DNA of 64,000 nucleotides from Undibacterium sp. YM2 (lineage in GTDB: Bacteria; Pseudomonadota; Gammaproteobacteria; Burkholderiales; Burkholderiaceae_D). Made by a program: the position numbers and the translations under genes. The notes beneath the pieces are model-generated. The model made no database searches, was not told the origin of the DNA, and saw nothing but the letters and a program-made list of their open reading frames with translations. The DNA is taken from assembly GCF_009937975.1 (NCBI RefSeq), contig NZ_AP018441.1:4712001-4776000 (forward strand). Direction: 5' to 3'. Shown here piece by piece: positions 1 to 8,410 of the stretch. The first letter of the stretch is position 1, and each line of letters opens with the position of its first letter.

Positions 1-574
1 AGCTGACTGAGCCTTCTTTGAGGCCGACCATCCAGAATTGCGGGCGGCGGTTGTAGATGTCGGTTTTGACTTTGTCTTTTTTGAGGCTGGGTTTGCCGTA
101 TTGCTGTTCCAGCGCTTGCGCGATGCGGTCGGCGGCGGCTTTGATTTGTTCGCCGGTGCCGCTGACGGCGGTGATGGTGCGCGACGCACCGACCTTGCAG
201 ACGCCGCTGATGGGGGCGGTGACGGCATAGTAGTCGCTGAAATCATCTGCGGGTTTGGGTGGTTGGCCTTCAAACAGATGCTTGGCTTTGCTGGATTTGA
301 CAAAGCCCAACTTGCTGGCGAGCTCGGTTTCGCTGATGGCCATGGCGAGACCAAAGGGGCCGGATTCTGTGGATGCAGGTATAGCGTCTGAGATTGCTTC
401 TGCGGCAGTGCTGGTTTCTGTCGTGGATGCAAGCACGCTGGCAGATGGCATCGCTACAGAGCTGGCGGTAGTGTTGGCAGTGGCATCGGCAGTTTTTTTG
501 CAGGCGACGAGGCTGGCTGTCGTCATCAACAGGGCAATGATGCAGAGGTGGTGGAGTTTATTTTTATGCTGCAT
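1..574 (-). CDS. Putative lipoprotein, partial (runs off left edge)
   Basis: The gene reads leftward from an ATG at 572-574 and its 3' end lies outside the window; 191 codons are visible without a stop. The first 25 residues form a lipoprotein signal: basic start, hydrophobic stretch and a lipobox ending L-V-A-C, so Cys25 should be lipidated and the protein anchored in a membrane, probably the outer one. An Ala/Ser/Thr-rich linker (about 26-70) leads to a globular part holding a second Cys at 126 in the motif S-G-V-C-K-V. I do not recognise the family. Nothing else lies on this strand nearby, and the 616 bp between it and the next gene are filled with repeats. Confidence 0.7.
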   Translation of the reverse strand, partial: MQHKNKLHHLCIIALLMTTASLVACKKTADATANTTASSVAMPSASVLASTTETSTAAEAISDAIPASTESGPFGLAMAISETELASKLGFVKSSKAKHLFEGQPPKPADDFSDYYAVTAPISGVCKVGASRTITAVSGTGEQIKAAADRIAQALEQQYGKPSLKKDKVKTDIYNRRPQFWMVGLKEGSVS

Positions 575-773
575 CAGGCTAGGATGGATGTATGGATATG
601 GTTTGCCAGGGTCGCTGCAATTTAATGATATTCGGGCATAAATTGCAATGGCTTTGATCTAATTCCTTCTCACACATAAATAGGGGCACGGTATCGCGTT
701 CGCGGCAGAAGCCGGTTCTGCTGGAAATTTGTCTTGCGGACTATAGGGCATGTCAAAGAACATGGCATAAATA

Positions 774-1102
774 CGATGGATTCCTGCCTGCGCACACTGC
801 TGTCCGGAATAATTATCTTGACTCATTCGGAGAGTGAAGTACGAACAGCGTCCCGGCGATTCTTCTACGTCGAAGACTTAATTCTGCAATTGAATAATTT
901 TTGTCAGCGATCATGCTTGAAGCTCCTTCCGCTTCAAGGGGAGGGTTGGGATGGGGATGGGTTTCTGTAGCAAAATCATTTACAGCCAATCGACTGAAAC
1001 CCATCCCCACCCTAACCCTCCCCTTGAAAGGGAGGGAATTTACTCGTTATTGTTTGTCAAGGACATTATTCCGGACAGCAGTGTGCCTGGGCAGGAACGA
1101 CG
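774..1102. repeat. Composite nested palindromic element
   Basis: The outer arms, 774-822 and 1056-1102, are inverted copies sharing an exact 21-bp core (793-813 and 1065-1085; it begins CACACTGCTGTCC). Inside lies a second, independent inverted repeat (926-1036). The whole is about 330 bp with no credible ORF, which resembles a non-autonomous MITE or stacked REP elements. The rest of the 575-1190 gap shows no gene. Confidence 0.7.
926..1036. repeat. Family C inverted repeat, copy 1
   Basis: The arms carry the motif CTTCAAGGGGAGGG followed by a G-rich tract (GGGATGGGGATGGG) and its complement, about 40 bp each, around a roughly 30-bp centre. A second copy lies at 8771-8883. The short CCCCTTCAAGGGG core is itself palindromic. 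Confidence 0.75.
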
Positions 1103-1190
1103 ATTTTGCGGAGATGCAAATAGGCGGGCAATGGGGTTTGCATGAGCCATGCCTCGCCGGCCCCAACCTACAAATTACGTAATCCCCCTC

Positions 1191-2091
1191 TCACACCCTG
1201 TCCAGCGGCAATCTCGTCATCAAAAAATCCAGCAAGGCTGCCACGCGTGGGGGTATGGCTTCCTGTTTATAGAATACCGCCCAGACTGGCTGCATCCAGG
1301 GCAGGCTGATATCGGCCAGCACGGGTTTGAGCCTGCCGTGGGCGCGGTCGGCCATGGTCAGGAAGTCGGACAGACAGACGATGCCAGCGCCCTGCACGGC
1401 CAGGTGGCGCAGGGTTTCGCCATTGCTGGCACTGACTACAGGGTCTATGACATAGCCCTCATCTTTGACGCCATCCAACTTGGGCAGCGGCCAGGTATTA
1501 AGGCTGGGGGGCAGTAAAACCCAGCAACCTGTGCTGTGCCAGGTCAGCCACGGTTTGCGGTTCACCGTGACGTGCGAGGTAGTGCGGTGCAGCGACCGGG
1601 CGGATGCGGCTGCTGCCCAAGCGGCGTGCGTGCAGGCTGGAGTCAGTCAAATGGCCTATGCGTATGGCCAGGTCGGCGCGCTCTTCGATGAGATCGACAA
1701 AGGTTTCACCACTGACCAGTTCGAGCTTGATAAGGGGATAGGCATCGAGAAAATCGGCTACCAGCGGGGCAAGCAAATGATCCAGCGTGGGGGTGGCGGC
1801 GTTCACCCGCACCAGGCCGGATGGTTGTGACAGGCGTGCTGTCAGTTGTTCTTCGGTGTCATCAATATCACAGAGTATCTTCTTGGCCCTTTGCAAGAGC
1901 CAGTGGCCTTCTTCTGTTATCTCCAGCTTGCGGGTGGTGCGCGTCATCAGGGTCATGCCGAGCTGCGCTTCCAGGCGAGAAATGCTGCGGCTGATGCCGG
2001 ATGGCGTTTGCCCCAGGCGCTCGGCAGCGGCTGAGAATGAGCCGGTATCGGCCACTGCGACCAGGGCTTTCATGGTTTCCAGGCTTAGCAT
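1191..2091 (-). pseudogene. LysR-family regulator, split by a one-base frameshift
   Basis: A LysR-type transcription factor of normal length (299 residues after correction) is spread over two frames. The N-terminal part, with the winged helix-turn-helix at about residues 1-60 (motif T-G-S-F-S-A-A-A-E-R-L), stops at 1498. The remaining effector-binding domain continues in the next frame to the stop at 1191. The join falls at a run of six G on the plus strand (1506-1511); removing one restores a continuous reading frame through the expected T-A-P-S-L-N sequence. It may be a sequencing error, a true pseudogene or a slippage site. It is divergent from an MFS exporter, the usual target arrangement, with a palindrome just before its start. 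Confidence 0.85.
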
Positions 2092-2094
2092 TGT

Positions 2095-2107
2095 TGACTC
2101 CGAGTCA
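2095..2107. promoter_or_regulatory. LysR-box palindrome
   Basis: TGACTCCGAGTCA is a perfect palindrome around a central C and fits the T-N11-A LysR consensus exactly. It lies 3 bp upstream of the LysR start codon and about 90 bp upstream of the divergent MFS gene, as expected for autoregulation and control of the exporter. Confidence 0.55.
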
Positions 2108-2197
2108 TAAGTAAAGTGTAGCTTAAGCTATTTTTCTTTGTTCTGCATGGGCCCAGACTGCAGCCTGTTATTCATTTCCCTCATGTATGGAGTCCAT

Positions 2198-3403
2198 ATG
2201 CCCTTAGCCTTGTGGGCGCTGACACTCAGCGCCTTTGCCATCGGTACGACAGAATTTGTGATTGTCGGCCTTATCCCTACCATCGCCAGCAGCCTGGCGG
2301 TGTCTGTTCCTTCTGCCGGTTTGCTGGTCAGCCTGTATGCGCTGGGCGTGGCTGTCGGTGCGCCCGTATTGACAGCACTGACTGGCCGGGTGCCGCGCAA
2401 GCAGTTATTGCTGGGCCTGATGGCCTTGTTCACGATTGGTAACCTGGTGGCGTGGATGGCACCCAACTATGCCTCGCTGATGGCGGCACGGGTCTTGACT
2501 GGCCTCGCGCATGGGGTGTTCTTTTCGATAGGTTCGACGATAGCCACTGGCCTGGTCGCCAAAGACAAGGCCGCCAGCGCCATTGCGCTGATGTTCAGCG
2601 GCCTGACGGTGGCGCTGGTGACGGGCGTGCCACTGGGAACCTTCATCGGCCAGCACCTGGGCTGGCAGGCGACGTTTTTGGCAGTGTCGGCACTGGGCGT
2701 GATTGCGTTTATTGGTTGTGCGATCCTGATCCCCTCGACGATTGCCAGCAGCAAGTCAGCCTCTTTATTGACGCAAATGGCGGTACTCAAAAAACCGCGC
2801 CTCTTGCTAGTGTATGCGATGACGGCGCTGGGTTATGGCGGCAGCTTTATCGCCTTCACTTACCTGGCACCGATACTGCAAGACATCAGCGGTTTTAGTG
2901 CCAATGCGGTGGGCCTGGTGATGCTGGTGTATGGTGTCTCGGTGACCTTTGGCAATATCTGGGGTGGCAAACTCGCCGATAAAAAAGGCCCGGTCGCAGC
3001 ATTGCAAATCGTGTTCGCCTTACTTGCCCTGGTCTTGCTGGTGCTGACTTTTACTGCACACAATAAATGGCTGGCCTTGCTGACAGTATTGGCCTGGGGC
3101 GCGGTAGCCTTTGGTAATGTGCCGGGTTTGCAGGTGTATGTGGTGCAGCGGGCTGAACAGGATGCGCCGCAGGCTATCGACGTCGCATCTGGCTTGAATA
3201 TCGCTGCCTTCAATGTCGGTATCGCCTTTGGTGCCTGGGCGGGTGGCTTGATCGTCAGCCACATCGGTTTGATGCACACACCCTGGATAGGTGCGCTGGT
3301 TGTGGTAGGTGCCTGGGGTCTGACAACGCTGGCAGGCAAGCTGGACAAGGCGGATGGGATAGATTTCGCCACAGGACAAACAAGGGTACTTGCGATGCAT
3401 TGA
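2198..3403 (+). CDS. MFS transporter, DHA1 family (drug / sugar-efflux type)
   Basis: A 401-residue inner-membrane protein with about twelve hydrophobic segments, the standard size for a proton-driven major facilitator exporter. The opening L-T-L-S-A-F-A-I-G-T-T-E-F-V-I-V-G-L-I-P is characteristic of the DHA1 arabinose-efflux / NepI-like group, where the Glu lies in helix 1. A G-R-V-P-R-K loop between helices 2 and 3 matches motif A. I chose the ATG at 2198 because GGAG lies a few bases upstream and it places helix 1 at the N-terminus; upstream in-frame codons would add 20 unlikely residues. It is divergent from the broken LysR gene, which probably controlled it. Substrate unknown. Confidence 0.88.
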   Translation: MPLALWALTLSAFAIGTTEFVIVGLIPTIASSLAVSVPSAGLLVSLYALGVAVGAPVLTALTGRVPRKQLLLGLMALFTIGNLVAWMAPNYASLMAARVLTGLAHGVFFSIGSTIATGLVAKDKAASAIALMFSGLTVALVTGVPLGTFIGQHLGWQATFLAVSALGVIAFIGCAILIPSTIASSKSASLLTQMAVLKKPRLLLVYAMTALGYGGSFIAFTYLAPILQDISGFSANAVGLVMLVYGVSVTFGNIWGGKLADKKGPVAALQIVFALLALVLLVLTFTAHNKWLALLTVLAWGAVAFGNVPGLQVYVVQRAEQDAPQAIDVASGLNIAAFNVGIAFGAWAGGLIVSHIGLMHTPWIGALVVVGAWGLTTLAGKLDKADGIDFATGQTRVLAMH

Positions 3404-3474
3404 GCGTTTTCAGAAAAGCGTCGGTTTTACTCCTCAGTAGCGACCACGTAAGTTGCGCCGGGCATCGCCAACTA

Positions 3475-3593
3475 CGTAGGTTGGGCCGGGCCTCGCTAGG
3501 CTACGCCTTATCGGCCCAACACTGGGCATTTGAATGGGCGTATACGTTTGCAAAGGCCGAGTGTTGGGCTGATAAGGCGCAGCCCAACCTACG
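3475..3593. repeat. Family B long hairpin repeat, copy 1
   Basis: Outer arms CGTAGGTTGGGC and GCCCAACCTACG plus inner arms GCCCAACACT and AGTGTTGGGC flank a centre containing the conserved GTATACGTTTGC. A decayed extra left arm lies just before it (about 3448-3470). Similar copies are at 7480, 28871 and 62044. The 3404-3763 gap shows no gene besides this. Confidence 0.85.
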
Positions 3594-3763
3594 GGGTCGG
3601 CCCAATTTGCGGTCTACCCAATTTACGCCCCCCACCATGCGCGCAGGACACGATTGATGTGCATATAAAAACCTTGGTAGAATTGCGCCTTTCTTTCCTT
3701 TGCTACGAACGGGCAAACTTATCCAGCCCCGCCTGTGCAAGCTATCCCCATACAAGCACTTTA

Positions 3764-4426
3764 ATGAACATTTCCAGACTATCTCTGATTATTTTATTGT
3801 CCCTCGCCAGCCAGTTGCCTGCGACCAGCATTGCTGCTGGCCCCGCAAACCCTGCCAGCCTGATCGCGCCAAAACAAGTTGTCGCGGGCAAAACCCAGGG
3901 AGAATGGTCCAGCGCCTGGTGGCAGTGGGCGCGTTCATTTGATGGTGAAAACAATAGCCCGGTTGCAGACAAAACCGGTGAGTCCTGCCATTTCAAACAG
4001 CAAGGTCCTGTCTGGTTTTTGGCTGGCACGTATGGCACGCAAAGAACCATCAGGACTTGCACCGTCCCCAAGGATAAATATCTTTACTTCCCTCTGATTA
4101 ATTACATGGTCAATTCAGGTGTACCAGGCAAAATCAGTTGTAAGGGCGTCACGGAAGCTGTCAGGGAAGCCATTGATGGCATCCATATGCTGATACTGGA
4201 AATTGATGGCGTACGCGCCTCAAAACTTGAAACACACAGACAAGTCAGCCCTGTTTGTTTTGACGCAGGAGCACTTACCGGCGGCAGAGTCAAACTCGAC
4301 CCCTCTGCTGCTGACGGTTACTATGTCATGCTCAAGCCCTTAAGCCCGGGCAAGCATACGATCAACTTTGGTGGGCGTAGCAACGATATGTCGCAAGCAG
4401 TGACATATACATTGATCGTCGAATAA
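3764..4426 (+). CDS. Secreted protein of unknown function
   Basis: A 220-residue protein that starts with a clear Sec signal peptide (residues 1 to about 24, ending A-A-G). I chose the ATG at 3764 because the signal begins there; the frame stays open upstream through a repeat. The mature part is rich in Trp and Gly (S-S-A-W-W-Q-W-A near 47-54) and has four Cys that could form disulfides, consistent with a periplasmic or secreted location. I do not recognise the family. It stands alone, followed by a strong terminator. Confidence 0.8.
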   Translation: MNISRLSLIILLSLASQLPATSIAAGPANPASLIAPKQVVAGKTQGEWSSAWWQWARSFDGENNSPVADKTGESCHFKQQGPVWFLAGTYGTQRTIRTCTVPKDKYLYFPLINYMVNSGVPGKISCKGVTEAVREAIDGIHMLILEIDGVRASKLETHRQVSPVCFDAGALTGGRVKLDPSAADGYYVMLKPLSPGKHTINFGGRSNDMSQAVTYTLIVE

Positions 4427-4446
4427 ACCCTGGTCTCGCCTATAGT

Positions 4447-4476
4447 AAAAAACACCCACGATGTGGGTGTTTTTTT
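4447..4476 (+). terminator. Rho-independent terminator
   Basis: The stem AACACCCAC / GTGGGTGTT closes on a GAT(G) loop and is followed by a T run. It lies 20 bp after the stop of the secreted protein; the A run on its left side lets it also serve the convergent gene that ends at 4498. Confidence 0.9.
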
Positions 4477-4497
4477 AAAGGTGTCTGCCTGCAGAAA

Positions 4498-5190
4498 TTA
4501 TGCGGACAAGGAATGATGATAATTTCTTTTTTCCAGATCCGCTTTCGCCTTCGCAGAAACAGCGCCAGCTTCTTCACTACGTCCGGCAGCCTGCAATACC
4601 TTGGTGATATTGTCGATGTCCCGAATAAACCTGTCCTGGATATCCTTTATAAACACCACCCTGCCAGTTTCAGGCATGGCCCCCAGGAATTTCAATGTTT
4701 CATCATGCATGTTCAACTTGGTCTCATAGAAGGCCAGCGCATCATCCATATAAGTGGCGCACACTATAATGTGTGGTGAAACGACCAATTCATCCCAGAT
4801 GAAATGCACTATTTGCGCGGCGAGTTCAGGGTCGGCATGGTGATAACCCACGAATTTTTCCAGCACGGTTTTTTGCTGATTAAGGCTGGCGCCTATAGCA
4901 GCATAGTCATGAAAATAAGTCAGATTGCGTGACTGTTCCAGTGCCTCGATACTGTGTGCAAATTTTTGTTCAAGACGAATTCTGGCTGTCTCATATTCCT
5001 GGCCCAGCCGGGCCCATCCAAACAGGCAATATGACAGGCGCACGCCGTACAGCGAAGCATTATCCTCATCCAGCGCATGATCAAAAAACCATTCATAAGA
5101 TACCAGCGACGTCTCATATTCTTTTGCGGCATGCGCCTCCATCGCCTTTTCAAGAACTTGCTTTGCATGCTGATTATGGTCGTTCATCAA
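4498..5190 (-). CDS. Hypothetical cytosolic helical protein
   Basis: A 230-residue protein with no signal peptide or membrane segment. The sequence is helical and rich in Ala, Glu and aromatic residues. Spacing of alanine- and tyrosine-rich segments near 18-60 (A-A-K-E-Y-E-T-S-L-V-S-Y) resembles tetratricopeptide-like repeats, so a scaffold or binding role is possible, but this is inference. Either of two adjacent ATG codons could start it. It is convergent with the secreted protein and shares the terminator at 4447-4476. Confidence 0.7.
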   Translation of the reverse strand: MMNDHNQHAKQVLEKAMEAHAAKEYETSLVSYEWFFDHALDEDNASLYGVRLSYCLFGWARLGQEYETARIRLEQKFAHSIEALEQSRNLTYFHDYAAIGASLNQQKTVLEKFVGYHHADPELAAQIVHFIWDELVVSPHIIVCATYMDDALAFYETKLNMHDETLKFLGAMPETGRVVFIKDIQDRFIRDIDNITKVLQAAGRSEEAGAVSAKAKADLEKRNYHHSLSA

Positions 5191-5255
5191 GTGATTTTTC
5201 TCTGCCGTTGAGCTGCCATATATGCCTCATGCACATGAGGCCAGCATAAGCTAAA

Positions 5256-5867
5256 TTATCTTCTTCTATTATAAGAACTGCTGCTTCTTTCAGGATCAGG
5301 CAAACCCATTAATTTGACTTCGATATTCTTGGCGTCTTGCGGTGGCACTTTGTCGTTGAAGTTTTGCTTCAGGTAAGCCCACATATCTTTTTCCAGCACC
5401 TCACATTGCAAGACAGCGCGACTTTTGCGGGTATCCCTGTGGCTATATTCGAGATCATCGACTTCTTGCGATGACTCTCTGTATTCGCGACGCTCCCTGT
5501 AAGTTCTATAGCTGGTGCTGACGTTGTCGTTGGCGCGGTCTTTGATGAACTGGTTTCTCGGTATGGTGCAGTTTTCCTTGAAGTTGGTCATCAGGGTGCG
5601 GTCTACGCTGACATCGCATTGACTATACCTGTGCTCCAGCACCCAGCAGCTTTTGCCGGTATCGCGGTCTTTTTGCATGGCCGTGATCTTGCGCAGTGTG
5701 GCGTCGTTTTTGACTTCGGTCGCGTTGCTGCCTATCTTGGCATTGCAGGGTTGGTCGGTAAATATCGTTTCACCGGAAGGCGTCACACACTTGCGCACCT
5801 CGGCCTGCGACAGGCTGGGCCAGGCAAAAACCAGGAAAGACAAACAGGCCAGAAATGTTTTTTTCAT
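5256..5867 (-). CDS. Secreted DUF4124-like protein
   Basis: A 203-residue protein with a Sec signal peptide (M-K-K-T-F-L-A-C-L-S-F, cleavage near residue 23, S-Q-A). It then has the short motif R-K-C-V-T-P-S-G-E-T-I-F-T-D-Q-P-C, typical of the DUF4124 domain found at the N-terminus of many proteobacterial periplasmic proteins. The middle (about 120-155) is rich in Arg, Glu, Ser and Tyr and probably disordered or coiled. Further Cys residues could pair. I chose the ATG at 5867 because it begins the signal; the 13 upstream residues do not fit one. Function unknown. Confidence 0.78.
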   Translation of the reverse strand: MKKTFLACLSFLVFAWPSLSQAEVRKCVTPSGETIFTDQPCNAKIGSNATEVKNDATLRKITAMQKDRDTGKSCWVLEHRYSQCDVSVDRTLMTNFKENCTIPRNQFIKDRANDNVSTSYRTYRERREYRESSQEVDDLEYSHRDTRKSRAVLQCEVLEKDMWAYLKQNFNDKVPPQDAKNIEVKLMGLPDPERSSSSYNRRR

Positions 5868-6142
5868 AATATATAGTGACGATGAGCAGGTTTTATTGTC
5901 TTCCATTAGTCAAAATAGCAACGTGGGCTCGCAAAACAATTGCAGATTATAGCTCAGGCTACAATTGGTTACATTTGAAATCGTAAGGGTATTTGCTTAT
6001 CTATTTTGTCAAGTAAGGCTGGCAAACCCGGATACTCAGCAATAATCAAGCCGTTTCTCGTCCAGGCTGGCGGCATCAAACCCGCTCGTTGACGCCCGGT
6101 TTTTTCTTTGTTAGGATCGCCCCCATATCACTGGAAACAGTG

Positions 6143-6158
6143 ACGTAAGCGTTTACGT
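6143..6158. promoter_or_regulatory. Possible operator upstream of MFS gene
   Basis: Inverted repeat ACGTAA / TTACGT with a 4-bp centre, about 60 bp upstream of the MFS start. It is the only conspicuous symmetry in the 351-bp gap 5868-6218, which otherwise shows no gene. No regulator gene is adjacent, so the assignment is weak. Confidence 0.3.
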
Positions 6159-6218
6159 TAGCCAACGCGCAAACAAATTTGTCCTGCATTTGCAAGCAGA
6201 TTTGTCGCGCCATGGATA

Positions 6219-7466
6219 ATGTATATGCGATTACTATTACGACTGCTGTCTCAGCTCCCCCGCAGGTTCTCTGCTTCTCTCCGCATTTTCACGAATGCGC
6301 CTCTTGCCACTGCTGTTGGCCTTTTCCTTTGTTTTTTTGTCGGCTTTGCTGATGGTGTACTCGTGCCGTTTTTTGCCCTTTGGGCAGAAAAAGAGGCAGG
6401 CATTTCTGCCAGCCACATAGGCTTGCTGCTGGCTTGCTATTCTGGCGGTGAATTGCTGGCCACGCCTTTGGTTGGCGGCATTGCCGACCGTGTCGGGCGC
6501 CGCCCGGTCTTGCTGATCTCCACTGCGGGTGTGGGGATGGGCTTTGCGATACTCTACTTTACCCATGGTGTATGGGCATCTGCCCTGGTGCTGATCTTGA
6601 TAGGGGCGTTTGAAAGCGTCTTGCACCCCACTATCTCTGCCGTCATTGCCGATGCCATACCGGCTGAGCAGCATCGCTATTACTTTTCCATCGCACGCGT
6701 CATGTCGAGTGCAGGCCGCGTGGCTGGCCCGGCAGTGGGCTCTGTGCTGGCGCTGTTTTCGCTGGGTGCCGTGTTCCTCGGGTCTGCGTTGGCGACACTC
6801 ATCAGTACGCTGATCATTGCGCTGTGGCTGCCAGAGACACTGACAAAAGATTCCATTCCCGATGATGAGGATGAAAGTTTGATCGGCATCCTGCCCGCCT
6901 TCCGGGATGCGCGTCTCGCGGGTTTGCTGCTGTGGTCCATGTGTTTGCAGATATCGGCGGGCTGGTTAAGTTCAGTCTTGCCATTGTATGCGGTAGATGC
7001 AGGCACCCTGACACCTTCGCAGATAGGTTTGCTGTTTACTTATGCGGCGGTACTGACGGTGCTGTTCCAGTTGAAGATCAGCGCTGTTCTCGCGCATGTG
7101 TCTAATTTCAGGATGGTGATTGCCAGCGGCTGCGTGCTGGTGGGCGCTTTTATCTGCCTGCTGTTTTCATCCAGCCTGACGGCGCTGGTGCTGGGTCTGA
7201 GCTTGCTGTCGCTGTCGCAAATGCTGTTTGGCCCTTTGCTGCCTACCCTGATCATGGAGCTGGCACCTGCGCATGCGCGGGCTACCTATATGGCAGCCGC
7301 ATCGGTAGCGGCAGACTTGAAAGATACCGTAGGCCCGGCAGCGGGCACATCCCTGTATGCAATTGCCGTACGCCTGCCATGGATGGTGGGGATACCTGTT
7401 GCGGTATGCGCGACGCTGGCGCTGGCGTTTAATGTCAGGCGGTGTGGGCGAAGGACGGCCTCGTAG
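6219..7466 (+). CDS. MFS transporter, multidrug-efflux type
   Basis: A 415-residue inner-membrane protein with twelve predicted hydrophobic segments and the major facilitator motif A (A-D-R-V-G-R-R-P-V) after helix 2, as in Tet/MdtG-like drug-proton antiporters. The R-V-M-S-S-A-G-R-V-A-G-P segment around 160 corresponds to the antiporter motif C region (G-P-x-x-G) of helix 5, supporting export. Three ATG codons lie close together at the start and no strong ribosome site is visible, so the exact start is uncertain. The gene stands alone with a family B hairpin after its stop. Substrate unknown. Confidence 0.85.
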   Translation: MYMRLLLRLLSQLPRRFSASLRIFTNAPLATAVGLFLCFFVGFADGVLVPFFALWAEKEAGISASHIGLLLACYSGGELLATPLVGGIADRVGRRPVLLISTAGVGMGFAILYFTHGVWASALVLILIGAFESVLHPTISAVIADAIPAEQHRYYFSIARVMSSAGRVAGPAVGSVLALFSLGAVFLGSALATLISTLIIALWLPETLTKDSIPDDEDESLIGILPAFRDARLAGLLLWSMCLQISAGWLSSVLPLYAVDAGTLTPSQIGLLFTYAAVLTVLFQLKISAVLAHVSNFRMVIASGCVLVGAFICLLFSSSLTALVLGLSLLSLSQMLFGPLLPTLIMELAPAHARATYMAAASVAADLKDTVGPAAGTSLYAIAVRLPWMVGIPVAVCATLALAFNVRRCGRRTAS

Positions 7467-7479
7467 GTTGAGCTGGAGT

Positions 7480-7595
7480 GTAGGTTGGGCCGGGCCTCGC
7501 TAGGCTACGCCTCATCAGCCCAACACTCGGCCTTTGCAAACGTATACATCATTTAAAAGCACAGTGTTGGGCTGGTAAAGCGTAGCCCAACCTAC
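7480..7595. repeat. Family B long hairpin repeat, copy 2
   Basis: Same outer arms (GTAGGTTGGGC / GCCCAACCTAC) and inner GCCCAACACT / AGTGTTGGGC pair as the copy at 3475, with GCAAACGTATAC in the centre. It lies between the MFS and siderophore-protein genes; a decayed extra arm (CGTAGGTTGAGC) precedes it at about 7462. Confidence 0.85.
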
Positions 7596-7672
7596 ACTCC
7601 GGCCAGCCCTGCACCTGGCCCAATCCACGAAAACTAATCAACACGAACCAATACTCACAAAATCAAAACATC

Positions 7673-8410
7673 ATGACCACAAATACCAAACACCACATCG
7701 AACGCCTGCACTGGGAAAAACGCCGCAGAACCCTGCGCGTCACCAGCGTCATACGTTTGACACCAAATATGCAGCGCATCACTTTTCAATCAGATGATCT
7801 GCATGATTTTGCCAGCCTCGCGCATGATGATCACGTCAAGATCTTGCTGCCAGTTGCCGGTGAAGCAGACAGCTTTGTTACACGCGAATATACGCCGCGA
7901 TATTTCGACACACAGGCGCGCACGCTGGTGCTGGACTTTGCGTTGCATCAGCATGGGCCAGCCAATGCATGGGCGATGCAGGCAAAACCCGGCGACACAC
8001 TGATCGTCAGCGGGCCGGGTAAATCCATGGTCGTGGCAGACGACTTTGACTGGTATCTGCTCATCGGCGATGCCACTGCCCTGCCTGCAATCACACGACG
8101 CCTTGAACAATTGCGCGCAGGCGCGCATGTCACCAGCATCGTCATGCTTGCAGATGCGGCAGATCAACAGGCTTGTGTGACAGCGGCCAGTTGGCAGACG
8201 CAATGGCTGATACGTGATCGCAATACAGGCAATGATGAACAGGCTTTGCTGACAGCAGCCGCTGCTTATACTTTTCCGCCTGGCGATGGTTACATCTGGA
8301 TAGCTGCCGAAAGACAGGTTGCGCGGGCATTGCGTACTTATCTGGTAGAACAGCGCGGGCAGCCAGAAGCATGGATAAAGTCGTCAAGTTACTGGACACG
8401 CGAAGACTGA
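7673..8410 (+). CDS. Siderophore-interacting protein (FAD-dependent ferric reductase, ViuB/SIP family)
   Basis: A 245-residue cytosolic flavoprotein that would release iron from imported ferric siderophores by reduction. The N-terminal beta-barrel carries the FAD motif R-E-Y-T-P-R (71-76) and the G-P-A-N-A-W-A segment (96-102) typical of the SIP family. The C-terminal half is the NAD(P)H-binding lobe (G-D-A-T-A-L-P-A-I near 130-138) and the end has the family pattern W-I-K-S-S-S-Y-W. Length is close to the family norm. No siderophore biosynthesis or TonB receptor gene lies beside it, and no obvious Fur box was seen directly upstream. Confidence 0.9.
   Translation: MTTNTKHHIERLHWEKRRRTLRVTSVIRLTPNMQRITFQSDDLHDFASLAHDDHVKILLPVAGEADSFVTREYTPRYFDTQARTLVLDFALHQHGPANAWAMQAKPGDTLIVSGPGKSMVVADDFDWYLLIGDATALPAITRRLEQLRAGAHVTSIVMLADAADQQACVTAASWQTQWLIRDRNTGNDEQALLTAAAAYTFPPGDGYIWIAAERQVARALRTYLVEQRGQPEAWIKSSSYWTRED

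Noticed and set aside
813..1182. Several short frames across the composite repeat
   Set aside because: They only translate inverted-repeat DNA (recurring H-P-N-P-P motifs) and have no start signals.
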